Assembly: GCF_002443255.2 (NCBI RefSeq)
Contig: NW_019211454.1
Location: 28,225,565-28,289,564 of the forward strand
Reading direction: 5' to 3'
Source of the DNA: Varroa destructor
Taxonomy: Eukaryota; Arthropoda; Arachnida; Mesostigmata; Varroidae
DNA length: 64,000 bases
Shown here: piece by piece, positions 24,641 to 37,149 of the stretch
Layout of the letters: the number at the start of each line of letters is the position of its first letter
Position numbering within the stretch: the stretch's first letter is position 1
Made by a program: the position numbers and the translations under genes
The notes under the pieces: generated by a model
Databases searched by the model: none
Told to the model about the DNA's origin: nothing
The model's input: the letters and a program-made list of their open reading frames with translations, nothing else

Positions 24641-26527
24641 TAGACATTCATCTACTTGAAACAAACGGATCACTTATTATTTCGAAATGGCTTTTGTTCA
24701 TCTATGCTATTAGCAGCTTACGTACGAACGAACAGAGACAAAGGTAACAAATATATGCTTACCGAAGAAGTCGTACACGTGCTATGATGTAATATAGCAC
24801 TTGCGGAGGCCTTTTCTTGACATCCGGATTTTGGCAGACGAGAATTTTAAACGCAATCAGGACGCCTAATCGGAAATTTGAAAGTATGCAAATATTTGTC
24901 TGCATCGGTGGTACACTCTTAAGCTTTGTTTGATCATTCAATATTGAGATATCAACATCCTAAATACTATGTGGCAATGTAAGTTTTATAAAATATTGGA
25001 GTAGCCCAAATTATCCTATCATAGGTGGTTAATTCAGATATTAGATCAAACCAATGAGATATATAGCTTTAGCTTTTAAATTTGACGCATGTTATCATAA
25101 GGAACACTACTTTCTTTATAGATGGACCGCAAGAAATCGGTAGGTGGCGCAAGTTAGACTACCTGATATTTTTTTTTTTTTGCTGTTCTTTAATATCGAC
25201 TCCAAAACTAATTTGACTAGCTCTGATGGTGGATACATGAACAATTAGACCAAGGCGACCCTTGCTAAATGATAAGAAGTCAACATTTTTTATTATGGGT
25301 TTATATGTACATTTATTTATTTAGCATTATATGTACACATATGTATTCACTCTCCTAGGAATATTTCATGTTAATTCTGTGTTCTGTATAATGACTGTAA
25401 CAACTTATGAAAAAAACCTAAGGCTTTTCCAGTCGATAATAAATTATAAAAAGTTATATAAATTATTTGGGATAGAAACTTATCTTACTGTGAACGAACA
25501 TGCTTCCTGAAAACTATACACAGCGACGTATGATAAATATTTTCTTTTCAGAGCTTGCTAAAAGGCAAGTCAATAGTTCTTCAACTCTGTCAGACAATGT
25601 CGGGTCGAAAGGCTACGTACGATCGATTGAGATAGGTTTGAACAGATACGTCCCCTTTGAATAGCTGATCCATAGAGAGTAATTGAAAGTTCATTTGTTT
25701 GCCGCTCATACAGAGACCGTTGTATCCTTGTGGTATTATATTAAGTTGTCTGTTGCCTATAGCCATTTCGGCTACCGCCAAGTGTTGTAATCTGGCTGGT
25801 TGCCAAAAGAGGAACCTCGAATGTTTTACTGGTGGGACAGAGCCTGTCAAAGGCAATTTGTTGTGACTGTCTGAGACGCTCGGGGAATCTTCGAAAGGAA
25901 ACTGTGAGAAACGTTAATTTCGTCACCATCAATATAACAACCAGGTGAGGAGCATGCATTTATGAAAAGTCCCTTAGAGCAAATTTTCGATACTTTTCGA
26001 GCATTTGTTTTTTCTCATTTTTTTATCTACAGGTATTTCTCAGTATTAACTCCGTGCCTAAGTAAAGTTCATTTTTAAACTAACAAACACCGAATTGACT
26101 AAATAGCACCGCATTCTACTCAAGCTCTAACGATAAATTAATTATGTACTCGCCGTCAATCTCTGCGACTACCTCCTATTACTCATCTAACTTTTTCTTA
26201 TCAGAAATTTTCAGGTCTGATGCTAAAAAGCTACCTAGACACTTTTGGAAACTTTTACATTGTCACAGATGCCATTACGGTTATCACTAGCCATTATTGG
26301 GGGAAAACGATCGCTCGCCGACATGTGGTCTGAAGAATATGGAAAGTGCAGGATAACCCTCTACTTAGGCTTCTACAGGGCGACACTAGAGACCTGTCTC
26401 ACGTGTGGTCTGGCGCTATCGCGGTGAAGGATGACGTTGTTTTATGTACCGGGCCTTTTCGTTGGCTAGCCTCGTTTACTTGATGCAGTCGGGCCCTATA
26501 AAAATCTTTGCCGTCTCATGTCTTTAC
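24641..26527. other. No gene supported
   Basis: AT-rich sequence with short frames. I looked for a mariner right-end inverted repeat after 24640 and could not identify one by eye. Confidence 0.4.
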
Positions 26528-26819
26528 CGGTATATGTAACAGACCGAATCTAGCCAAACGCAGACTATGGTCATTTTCGGATAGCTCCATTCCTTGCTCA
26601 GGCGTATTTCCCAAAGAGACCCATTTACTTATCTGCTTTATATTGACGTAGAAACCCTGCTTTACGTTACTCGTGACAATTTTGCGTAGGCATCTGTCAT
26701 TGAAGCTATGCGTTGTGCCTTGCTGACCGTCTTTCTTGCCAAGTGCTTGCAGGGAATCCTCATCAACCGCGGATAGGTGACCAAAGAAAGGCTCGTCCTC
26801 CAGATCCAATATAACCTTT
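26528..26819 (-). CDS. Candidate internal exon, unknown protein
   Basis: The minus strand is open for 97 codons from an acceptor with a branch-like element (CTAACTCCAG, ending 26820) to a GTAAAG donor (26527-26522). The peptide starts KVILDLEDEPFFGHLSAVDE, continues hydrophilic (GKKDGQQGTTHSFND) and ends LRLARFGLLHIP. It is acidic and polar, without a recognisable domain, signal peptide or zinc motif. In-frame stops lie just outside both splice sites, as expected for an internal exon. It is the longest exon candidate with sites at both ends. It may instead be part of an unrecognised mobile element. Confidence 0.35.
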
Positions 26820-27344
26820 CTGGAGTTAGTAGACCGTCTTCAAGCGGTCCTTTTCGTTACAGAGCTTTCGCTGCATACCGAAAAAATATACCAATTTGCC
26901 TTGGCAAAATCTTGACATTGATAAGAGCGAAGTTCTAAATAGGTGTCGAAAATTCAGTTTTCTTCGCCTGGAACGCCCATATTCACAGTCTGGACTCTAA
27001 AGAACATTGAATCCACTATAAAAAAAAATTAAAGTTACCTTTGAACAATACATAGAAGCGAAAAAAATTTTCGCAAGAAAAATGGGAAAAACATTTGAAA
27101 AAATTCCAGTTACATACGCACTATCTCAAAAAGACTTTAGTATAATTTCCTTACGATTTTTATTTCTGTATGATTTGAAAGGAACATTACCTAAAAAGAA
27201 AGAGTACGCCTTTGAAGTCATCGGTGAAACATTGTTGCGTGAGTGCGACAACACCCGTACTTAGATGTGTGTCGTATATTTTATGAGTTTGAAGCAATGC
27301 ATATCGGCCTCAGTACCAAAAATAAACGCGTGAAAACCACTTTT

Positions 27345-27522
27345 CTGATGAGCCAGTGAGTCTAAGTTATGTATCCGCCTGCATCATTTTCATTATGCCG
27401 CGGTAGTCGCTGAAGATGATAACACCACAAAACTGATAGACTTTAACACAGGAGTGATCAGCGAAGATCTTAAAATTTGGTTTCATCCACAACTGCCATC
27501 TCCATTTTATCCAATAAAATAG
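27345..27522 (+). CDS. Candidate terminal exon or decayed frame
   Basis: The plus strand is open without an internal ATG start and ends at TAG. The readable peptide includes HYAAVVAEDDNTTKLIDFNT and then SEDLKIWFHPQLPSP. Codons show RNY bias in that part. A CAG at about 27355 could be the acceptor. The family is not recognised. It lies some 500 nt before a LINE piece on the same strand and could be element-derived. Confidence 0.2.
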
Positions 27523-28019
27523 ACTTTTGAACTATAGTTAAGTTACTATAGACTATTCGTATATCCTATTTACGTGCGAATTTTCGGGCGAGTCGAATTG
27601 ATAAGAAACTTGATCGAGATCCACTACATGCCCTTATTAACAGTTCAGTAAAATTCGTTGCCAGTTACCTGTAAAGCGAACGGTTCACGAACTAGGCAAT
27701 ACAATTAATCAGACTACGTTGCATTGGCTTTCTGAACTACCATCGTAGTAGCTACACTCTCCTATATGTGTGTTCTGTGGAACTTCACTTTTTATATATT
27801 TGCTATGAAATATAAAATCTTGGTAACAATGATGACTATATAAAGAGTGATTGTACGGTATATTACTAATATGAATAAGGCAATGTCTAATCGAGTGCGT
27901 AATATTTGGATCAAAATCAATTTCACATTACCTATGACAGATAAAACCGTTTTTATGTAAGCATGGCTAAATTCAATTAGGTATATGTTAAAAACCTGTG
28001 TTATTTATTATTTCACAGG

Positions 28020-28250
28020 GGCTGCCGATGTCCTCGTCAAACCGCTGGATCGGTTCTCGTTGACATCTTCACCCACATGTGGGTCAAGGGATCTCTGAAG
28101 GAAGGCAATCTTTTTACTCCCATGATTAGAGTACTTTTAAGGTGACAGATTGTTGTATTATAAAAAGACCATCGAAGGCGCCTTAGGACGACCCGCATCT
28201 CCTTCTGTATGTTATATCCTCAGTCTTTCGATCGCATATGTTTCGATTTG
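28020..28250 (+). pseudogene. LINE reverse-transcriptase fragment
   Basis: From 28020 one frame reads SVLVDIFTHMWVKGSLKEGN and then MIRVLL before TGA at 28143-28145. A neighbouring frame continues from 28141 as GDR. This matches the N-terminal part of LINE reverse transcriptases, which has a helical stretch with W-x(2)-G-x-L-x-E before I-x(2)-L-x-KKGDR. The frame break falls exactly where KKGDR is expected. Downstream reading becomes doubtful after about 28250 and no endonuclease or catalytic block is visible, so this is a short dead fragment. A CACAG acceptor-like site at its left edge makes a true exon an alternative. Confidence 0.5.
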
Positions 28251-30390
28251 TTTACGGATAGAATGCATCCGAAAATGCAGTCACCCTTAGTATTACAGAG
28301 TAACTTTGAGTCATCGCATCCATCTAGATAGAATCCATTGTATGGAGCTACCTAAAATAAGAAATATTATCGTCATTATTCATATCAGCTGAACAGTTAT
28401 CGTGGAATTTACCTTTAACATTCACTGCGTTACTTTTTTCGATCTTCGTTGCTTGCGTTCGCTATAGTCCTCGTTTTAATCACCTCAACAAAATTTTCAC
28501 AAAAGATATTTTATAGGAACTGGTCTTTGGTTCTATAATTTCATAATTCTAACTTCTACATCAATAATTTAGAAGCTTAGCTATTGGCTACTAAATAGAA
28601 TCTACTCACATGGAACGAAACCCCTGCTTTGAGGGGATAAAAACGAGCTGATATTAGACATTTCCTTTATCTCAACACTGACCTATGTATTATATCGAAG
28701 TTTATTAAATAGAAAAAAAATATCGGCTCATATAGTGGAAATAAGCCAATGCTGCAAAGACCAAGGTCCGCTATTCATTAGCCACATTTTATCCGACCGG
28801 TCTTGAGGTCATTAATCGCAGACTTGTATGAACTTATCAAGTTTTTATACTTTTCTCACTTAAGAAGCATTCCTTATGAATAACTTGATTGACAGACACC
28901 AAGCATCTTCGTATTCGGCTACCGAATCCTGCCAGACCACGTTCCCGAACTTCTCTCTGGAACAAACAGTGCAAATGCACTGTGAGCTCTGAGTTCATGT
29001 ACAGTGATCATATGCCTAGGGGGTATGAACTTGTACGTTTGTGCACGCGGACAAGCCTGGCATCGAGGCCAAATGAACCTATATGTATAGAACATATCCG
29101 CTTTTGTCTACAGCCCTTTTACTCATGATCCAAGCCCTATATAGAACTACGATCAATTCAATCTACTAAAAGTAAGAAAAATAGCAGACTGCCAATAATC
29201 ATGAATGTGTAAATATGACTGTGTATGGCATCTCATAGGTCACGTCGTTGATGATGTTGAGTTTTCATAGACCAACAAACAATTCGTGTTCGATTGTAGC
29301 AGACGAAAGGATAAAGAAAAATGAGCTATTTTCTGTGAACACGTCTGTTACGTATTGATATATGGATAGGTGCTCGTGCGTTAGGATCTAAGACCTCAAC
29401 AAATGAGCGGTTTGATGTCAAAATAGGTCTTGGAGATTTGAGTAGAAAAGGTTTTTCATCAGGACTAGATGAGTTAGCAAAATTTGAGCAATAATTGGGT
29501 GAAATTCACAGACACCGGATCGAGGAAGTTTTAAGATTAATTTCTCTAAACAAATGTCTTCGAACAAACTAAGTTAATCTGCTCAAAAACATGTATAAAA
29601 TGATGATGCATAGATTTGCGTACGTCAGTTTGTGGAAAACCGGTGCGGGTTTCCCATTTGGCTTTTATACTCACGATTCATGTACGCTGTTCTAAGTATA
29701 CAGATATTTGAAGAGCCTTTTTCTCTAGATACTTCAATTTGATATTGCAATTACCGTATCAATTTTAATTTTATGCAGAGGGAACAAAGTTTAGGATTGG
29801 ATAGCAGCACCGTTAATAATAACATTACGAATTTCAGTTGTGCGTGTCAGGGGTGCGTTTTGTTCATCTTAATAAATCTATATTATCCTGCGTAATCACT
29901 AACGCTTTTGAAATGAGTGTGGTCTGCGTAGTGTAATCTCAGCTCAGTATGGGTCCTTAAGTAATCTCCATCTTTTGACCTACCTAAGCCGTCTTGCCGC
30001 GTTTACACCTTAAAGTTATATATCGGACCTGCGCCATTTCAAACGCAACTGCCTTGCGCAATCTGTTCCATTTAATTAGTTAGGATTTTACATTTTAAAA
30101 TTTTCATTGACTAAAGGCAAACGAAGTGACAATAGACTGGTATCTTCGTTGTTGGCGTTAATCCCTACTTGATACACAGTTTCACTGGACCTTATAGCGA
30201 TATCGTATCAATACACAGAGCGGTTGTTATCACTTCTACTATAAATAATGTTCTTTACGATGTGTCCTTCGAGTCAGAATTACAGAAAAGCAATCGTTCC
30301 TATTAGTATTATAAATGTGGGTTCGCATAGTCGGCAGTATAGTGTTCTAGTAATATAGGGGTATTTATGTATTATGAGTATGTATCAGGG
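28251..30390. other. No gene supported
   Basis: AT-rich with only short frames. The plus frame at 28889-29128 shows no recognisable features. Confidence 0.45.
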
Positions 30391-30828
30391 TTACTCGACG
30401 GGATACAAATGAATTTCATTTACCATCGGTGCGAACTGAATGCAGCCGGGCCAGAAAGAGTAGTCAGCTGATGGTGATTTGTAGCGAAGTCCATTTCCCG
30501 CCTCTGCAGAAGATTCCACACAGCCTTCGAGGCAGTAAAGAGAACCGTCAGCTCTTATAACGATGGTCGTGATGGCGGTAGCGGCTGTAGTACTAACGTC
30601 CCATTGCGTACCTCCTGTTCTCGCTCCTAGCCGATGCTCATCTTCTCTTGATGACGACAACCCTCTTCATCCATCTGTACAACCTGGCCATCGGCCCCAG
30701 CACCGTAACTCCCTAGCAGAAGTTGTACGGTGCTTGAACTTTCTGCTTGTCAGCAACTTTAAGCATTCAAGCTTACTTATGCTGTATAGATTGCCATGGT
30801 ATGGTGCTGCTGTTAAAGTAGGGTTGGT
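30391..30828. other. GC-richer islet, open on both strands
   Basis: The plus strand has an ATG frame (30563-30871, 102 codons) whose start MVVMAVAAVVLTSHC is hydrophobic and could act as a signal sequence. The minus strand is open at 30391-30660, ending in ADYSFWPGCIQFAPMVNEIH and a stop. Neither is recognised. GC content and frame density suggest an exonic or first-exon region, but the strand cannot be settled from sequence alone. Confidence 0.25.
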
Positions 30829-31031
30829 GTGCCACGCCGAACTAGTACGCGACGCTTCAGGAAATTGGTGACGTCCATTGGACGCTGCTTCCGTTTCCAT
30901 TTCCGGTTTTCTGTCGTGGTGGCAGTAATAGCAGTAATAGTGCTGGTGGTAGTATTCATCTGTTCGACAAAGCCGCAAAGCATCAGGAGCACTGAACCGA
31001 GGAAGATAGAACGAGGGGAAGATGAGGGGAG
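30829..31031 (+). CDS. Candidate exon encoding a transmembrane segment
   Basis: The plus frame begins basic (RRTSTRRFRKL), runs through CFRFHFRFS into a long hydrophobic segment VVVAVIAVIVLVVVFIC, then becomes polar and charged (RKIERGEDEG) up to a strong donor GTAAGG at 31032. Basic residues before the membrane segment suit a type II topology, as in Golgi enzymes. No ATG is present in this frame upstream before a stop, so a 5' exon joined near 30800-30828 is needed. The minus strand over the same bases is a low-complexity ACN repeat with a pyrimidine-rich acceptor-like tract, so a Thr-rich minus-strand exon is a real alternative. Confidence 0.35.
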
Positions 31032-31528
31032 GTAAGGAGAAGGGGGTACATTTGGCCGAACACGCAAGCATTGAGGCTAGCGTCTGCCAAATATCTTTGG
31101 CTCTGTGCGCCTTCGGGACTGACCTCACGATAGAGTCACAATCAGTTAACATAAAAATAGAAAAGTAGAACTACCACAGGCATTCAGCATAATTGTTACT
31201 TCAATGTAGAATGTTGCTATGAGTGACTAACATGTTTTTCATGTCTTTTTTTGTAAATTGCGTTTTTACATCAAATGTACCTTCATCTATCGGCTATAAC
31301 GTTTTAAATCGCATAATGAAATGCCCTTCTGAAAGGCAGATAAGTACCTTATTTTTAGTCCCAAGTTTTTCTCTGACTGCGTTTACTTTCCTTTCTTTCT
31401 GCTACCGGTAATTACCGACTTCTTCTATAACTTCCTTCGATTGAATCGCACTGCTTCAAAATAACATTATTTTGAATTGACGAGCTTATGTACTTCCGGT
31501 AGATACTTTTCCCTCCAGCGTGAAAGGA

Positions 31529-31566
<38 letters not shown>

Positions 31567-33749
31567 GAAGGGTGTACCTCCACACTCTAAATGCATAGCT
31601 CATGAGAAAAGCCATGCAACTATTTCATTCAGACAGGATTTTTCAACACTTTTTTATTTATCCAAACTATCTAAGAAGCGAACTTCTGTGAGATTCGCCG
31701 TCAGCAGCCCGATTTAAGACAATACACCAATAATTTATCTTTGATCTAGATGTATTCCTTGCTTTTGATAATACCTTAGAACTTCAGGAGTATTACGTGG
31801 TTTCCTCGGTAGTCCTATGTGTTTATTTGCGGTACGAGGCCTTTTTACCTCTACTGTAGTTAAAAATCAAGAACCTTGCGAAACAATACGAAGTTGCTCA
31901 TTTGCGGCTACAAACGTAAAATGTTAGACGGTCGCCAAGTACTGAAGCGCCCTACTCGGAAAAGAGACTTGAATATGCTAAGGTAAACACGCTCGCAACT
32001 CCGTATATCGTTACCACACAGCACCCAAGAACTAAGCAAGAGTGCTTTTTGTCCAAGACAAATAGAACGTAGCACAGAACTCAGGCTTATCGCGATATAT
32101 GTCGACTCGACTGACTGCATGAATCACCTATCGCATGCAGGGTTGTTCACGAGCATAGTACATTGAGTTAGCCTGATAGGAAGGGCAGAGGGCTTGCACG
32201 CTTTTCAGTAGTGCTACTTTCATGGGTGCTTCAAGGGTTTTGATAGTGTTAAACGTAAATACTGGTGCTAGTATTATTTATAAAGTGTGACCATTAGGCC
32301 TACTAGTTCGGCACACAGAACGGCTGACGCATAAACAAAGAGGACCAAGCCTAAAAGTGAGTATACATAATGTGTGCCTGTAGGCGTACATATATCACTA
32401 TGGTGTATAAAAAAAAAATGGGTACTTTTTGCGTATTAGAGGATTCAAAATCAAAATGAGATGGTACAAGTATGAGACGTTTTTTACGTGTATAGTTGTT
32501 CCTTGACTTAACTACGACTTGTACGTCGTCAACTTCGTTAACGGCTACGAAGCTAGCGAAGTACCGTTAGGTAACTGCACATTGGGATTTTATGATAATA
32601 TTACACTAATTAAATAAGTTCAATTGCAAGTCTACACCTCATATCGCTGCATCAGTGCGGTTGAATAAATCAAATTCGCTGGCTTGAAAATAACAAAAGT
32701 CTTTTGTAAAAGCTCTAGTAACTATCTAGAACATATTCAAGTTTGTGTTTGTAGTATTACTAAATACCAATAACTGTACGAAATTCGATTCCACGCGTGC
32801 ATCGTCCTGTTTCCGTAGTTTGTTATTTCCTTTCCGAGTAAATGTTTGTTGGCTTTATAGTTCAGTGGAGTCAGTTGCCGACAATTAGGACTAGCTTCAA
32901 GTAATTAGAGTCATAAATCCTCGAAAAACGGGTTGGTCACCTGAGTATCTTCTCCACCAACGGTAGAAGATATGACCTCTTCATGGAACGTCGTTCCGTC
33001 GAGTATTTTACCTCACGTAAAATTCACGTAACATAAAATTGGTGAATTACAATTGACGATGTGTAGGAATCACATCATGGTAAAAGTAAGCGCCTGTTAA
33101 TAATTCATTTTTATTGACTTGTTTGGAATACATCTGTGAGATAGTCTAATGGTTATCTTTCACTACAGTATGTTTAATAACAAAAATCTAAGACTCTCGT
33201 TTTTCTCACACTCTATATAAGCACTGCTGTTATTTATTATTTTAATACCTACGACAAGATGTTACGAAAAGACGTATCTGTTCCAAGTTTCCCAAAGGCA
33301 GTTTACCGCTTTATGAATATTTCGTTCCTCGTCAGAGAGGTGTTAACCGTTTCACTATTAAGGAAGTAGTACTAGAAGCAATAAAATGATCGTGCGTTAA
33401 ATGTTAACTAAATGTTTACATATATGTGTCCACATAAACTCACTTACGATAGAACACGTACATTATATGTTTTTATTACGCTTGGCTTTCGAAACCCAAC
33501 CGAGCCTTTGTTTTGTCGAGTCCTTATAACAGTATTACGCTGGGGCAGTTACTGAATATATGGCAATTCCTACAATAAAGTAGGCAGTTACAAAGGTTCT
33601 TTTTTCTCTAACTGCGTTAAGTTGAGAGCGACTATTAACATTACGAAGCGCAATATGCATTTGATTCTGTATCGCGGCTGATAAGATTCGGCGTAATAAA
33701 TAAAAACAACTATGAATAGAATAATGGACGTAGTAAGGAAGAAATGTGC
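31032..33749. other. No gene supported; one (TA)n tract
   Basis: AT-rich with short frames only. It holds the microsatellite at 31533-31560 and short repeated CTTCG/ACGAAG motifs at about 32535-32560. Confidence 0.45.
31533..31560. repeat. (TA)n microsatellite with CA tail
   Basis: About 14 TA units followed by ACACAC. Confidence 0.95.
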
Positions 33750-34025
33750 GTAAGGGCCACTAGACGATCCTTGTACGTATGCGAAGAACCTGTTTTTCTC
33801 AAGCATATTTCAGTCATGTCTACACGGGCCAGCAGTCTCAAAAATGTCGGACTCCCACGCGCCTTGGTTTGCGTGCAAGCAAGAAAACAGTCATACCGCA
33901 TCATAGCCCACTGGCTTCGTTCGCCCGTGAAATTCTGCCCAGAGGCATATTGTACGTCGCCTACTAAATTCCTTTCCTCACGTTGTCTACCCACCTCCAC
34001 AGAGGCAGGATTCCGAATCTGTACC
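33750..34025 (-). CDS. Candidate exon or decayed frame
   Basis: The minus strand is open for about 90 codons after a possible CAG acceptor. The peptide includes RNPASVEVGRQREERNLVGD, then SGQNFTGERSQWAMMRYDCF and LRLLARVDMTEICLR. Codons are reasonable, but the plus strand is open over the same span in two frames. Donor choices are weak. The family is not recognised. Confidence 0.2.
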
Positions 34026-36419
34026 TGTTATTGTATTGTTAGGCCAATGACCTACTTGTCTCGTTAAGAGGTCTTAAAAGTGGCAGAGGTAACAACAGAG
34101 GTACATTGTGAAAAAGGAGACACCGCATCCGAGCGCTACCAATTGTTGGCCTGTGATAATCGATCGTGTGAAACGATCCATTTGAATTCAATCAGGTCAT
34201 CCTTACTCAATAATGTTATACTATATAAAACATTGTATAAGAAAGTGCTTTTAGATTACGTTGTCGTGTAGATTTAAAAGAGTAGATACGAACAGTTAGT
34301 TTTTCATGAAGCACTTCCCTCAGATCAGCGTAGTTACACATTTATGCGCTTCGTGAGCTTGACGTTGTTCCTGTCAACTAAGCGGAAATATTGCGAGTGG
34401 ACGGAGATAGTCATACGTAAAGCCTACGATGGCCTTCTTTTGGACATTTTGAAACATTCCGTTACATCGTTTGCGTGCATAGCGAGAGGTAAACTGCTTC
34501 TCGTAAAGGCACGTAAGAATATATATATATGCGTATGTGTGTAGAAAAATATAATTATGTTGTATAAACGTATAAACCTCTTATATATATATAATCAAAA
34601 CGCTCCACTCTTGACACTATTTAAAATGCCCGATGTTTATAGTAGGCATCAACTTGCGGTATACTCGACCAGTACTAAGTTTGTTTATGTAAGTTCTGTA
34701 ATCATGCATCCTCCTCACCTACGAAAACCTTACGCGTTTAATTTATGTTGATCAGTTGGTCATTGTTTACACAAAGTTTTCGAAGTATTTTCATTATATA
34801 ACGTTGTTGTGTTGATGTTGATATTTAACGCAAAAGCTGGCTTGTCAACCAGCGTGTGCTCTGGTACGCTGTACAGTCATTCGTTGTACAGTCTCTATAT
34901 ATAATAAGGCCTCATCTATATAATTCAATAGCTCCAATGTCTTGAACATCTTGGCAGAAGTGAAATTTGATTTTGTCAAAGGGTTTCTATAAACCCACAG
35001 ATAAATGTCCAGGCCAAGGTGATAAAATTAGGCGACCCTAAAAAATAAAAGCGACAAAACGACGTAGTGTAGTCTTTATTTTTTGTTATTATTGTGAATA
35101 ACGCTCTCGGTCGATGTTGCCAATAACAAACGAGAACAACTGCTTCCGCAGTCAGCGGCTGGATGGGCTGAACTGTTTGTAACAGAAGCACAGTCTGGAA
35201 GAGACAGACGTTTGTCAGCTCCAATGTAATGAAACGGCAGATATCTCGCAGTACAAAACGCGATAACGCGCAATATGGATAAAAACGTGACATTCAATAT
35301 TGAAGCTACGTTTCTTTTTAGCGGTGTCCTCAATGTTACCTTTACATTATAAGTTGGACATCGTTGGGACAAAGTTGGGCACATCGTTCAAACTAAGACT
35401 AAAAAACTAAGATGTCCAAATTCATTGTATACGCCACGACATACATGAAGGTGTTCGAAGGTATCCGTATATACGAGTCCGATTTTCAATATTATATTTG
35501 CTCTAACGATTCCACACTGTAGTTCTTATAAAGTGACAAAGTAGAATATTAACATATCTTTTTTTCATTGTCAGAAGTTGCACGAGTAATGAAAGCTGTT
35601 GCGTAAAGCCCATATCAACTTTATTGATTGGCCTGCTATTATGTATGAAGTAGCCTGGACGTTCACGTTTACGTCGCGAGAGGCTCATTCCCCCTTGACA
35701 AAAGTCTTGAATACCTCTCCATATTGAAATTAGGGTTGCTCGACTGTTTTCGAGTAATTAATTGCTGACACGTGGGTACTCTTCTCTCTGTTATCAGCTA
35801 CAGCATCAGAACGAGTCGAAATCTCCCTTTGCTTATAGAGCTGTCAGCCCATTTGTTTCCATGATATAGAGAAAGCAATTGAGAACTGTTGGTGGAGAGA
35901 GCGCCACTTTGTTAATTCTTTAGGACAGTTTGTGTGCCTTGTTTGAATCCGGTTCTCATCGCCATATTGCAATTTGTTTAAATTAAAAGGTACAGCTGTA
36001 AACCTCCTATTTAGATGAACTAAATAGGCACTTTTGACGTTGTTTGAATATGTCTGTGGTTTTTTCTACTGACGGGACCACAGAATTTCCGACTGCTAAC
36101 ACACAGGGGTGATACTACAGCGCCTGCAATGAAAAAGCAATCAATCAAATTTCAGTTGATCCTCTTTGCTGATAGTAGTCGAAAACTTCTTCAATATTCC
36201 AAATTTCAGAAAGAGAATATATAGAACAATTTAGATAGTTTTCTGTCATACTGATTGCATGAATTTTATTGAGGTGTTTTTTTCAAGAGCTTTGCCAGAT
36301 GTTTCAAAAATACTGTTGGGTGTAACGAGAGAGAGGCATAATATCTATCACATTTTCCCCATATCTGTAACGTCAATATGTATCCTTGGTTTCGTCGAAA
36401 CCTGGCTCCGTGCAGAGTC
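34026..36419. other. No gene supported
   Basis: Frames of 60-105 codons overlap on both strands at 34.98-35.38 kb. On the plus strand a short stretch reads QLLPQSAAGWAELFVTEAQS but lacks an acceptor. Elsewhere AT-rich DNA with short TA runs near 34517 and 34581. Confidence 0.4.
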
Positions 36420-36734
36420 TATTGGTAACCCATGCACAGCAAAGCAAGTAACGAACGATACGTCTGTTTAGCTGGTTCGTCCCTATTCACTCGTTGTTCC
36501 TCGTCGTATCGATGCAACGAAATCCTCAACAATCTCAGCGGATTTTTGTTCCTAGTTCTTAAGACTACTCCTGAAGGCTTCCGTTGCTGGAAGCTCAAGG
36601 CGGCGACGTAGGTCCTCGGATAGCACTGGTAAGTCGGATAGCAGGGCAAGGCGATTTTGGTTCGCTATGTGAAGTCTTAGTATAACACTGAGGAAAAAAG
36701 CTTTGACGTGATCTAGCTGTCTGAGGTTGTCCAC
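36420..36734 (-). other. Open frames, possibly the LINE 3' portion
   Basis: The minus frame reads VILRLHIANQNRLALLSDLP and continues Leu/Arg-rich to a stop near 36552. A second frame continues to 36419. They lie downstream of the LINE reverse transcriptase on the same strand, so a 3' LINE portion is the simplest guess, but no specific motif confirms it. Confidence 0.25.
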
Positions 36735-36792
36735 TATAAAATTTCCCAGAATTATGCGTATCCCATATGTAGGTCTGACAAGCTTAACGAGG

Positions 36793-36867
36793 TAGCTTAG
36801 TGGACGAAGTATCTGCCTATTAACCTTATGGACGCGTTGTTGTCTAGGTTCGAACCTGGGGATAGAT
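36793..36867 (+). repeat. tRNA-like repeat, candidate SINE head
   Basis: A perfect A-box TAGCTTAGTGG (36793-36803) and a B-box GGTTCGAACC (36847-36856) lie 54 nt apart, the layout of an RNA polymerase III internal promoter. No full tRNA cloverleaf can be drawn: the anticodon arm does not pair well and the T-arm fits only with a 6-nt loop. The 33 nt at 36835-36867 match the minus strand at 59213-59245 in 29 positions, so it is a dispersed repeat and not a single-copy tRNA. It lies at the 3' side of the LINE relic, opposite in strand. Confidence 0.6.
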
Positions 36868-37149
36868 CAAATACGTTGCGAACTGGGTACTGGGAGCCAA
36901 CCGTCTGATGGAAAGCCTAACGGCAATACTGAACGTGGAACTCGAAACAAAAAGGTGTAACAAGCGGGAAACGGTTGCGGGGGGAAGCGGTGAAGGGTCG
37001 AAAACTGCTTCCCTGCATCTTACGGTGAGGTGCATATTAACTTCTGCCGTGTGCGGAGAAGAGCAATGTTGAGTACAAGGACTGGTTTACATAGTTGAGA
37101 AGCAACCCTGCTAGGTAGATGGTACCAATAATCATTGTCCTTGCTTTCC

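Noticed and set aside
26245..26427. Plus frame containing LADMWSEEYGKC, reminiscent of a LINE block before the reverse transcriptase
   Set aside because: One short resemblance with no neighbouring LINE motif in order. Not enough to call.
30815..31000. Minus-strand peptide with dibasic sites (RKWKRKQRP, FLKRR) suggesting a neuropeptide precursor
   Set aside because: The apparent signal sequence lies across a probable splice acceptor, and there is no amidation glycine or repeated peptide. The plus-strand membrane-exon reading is at least as good.
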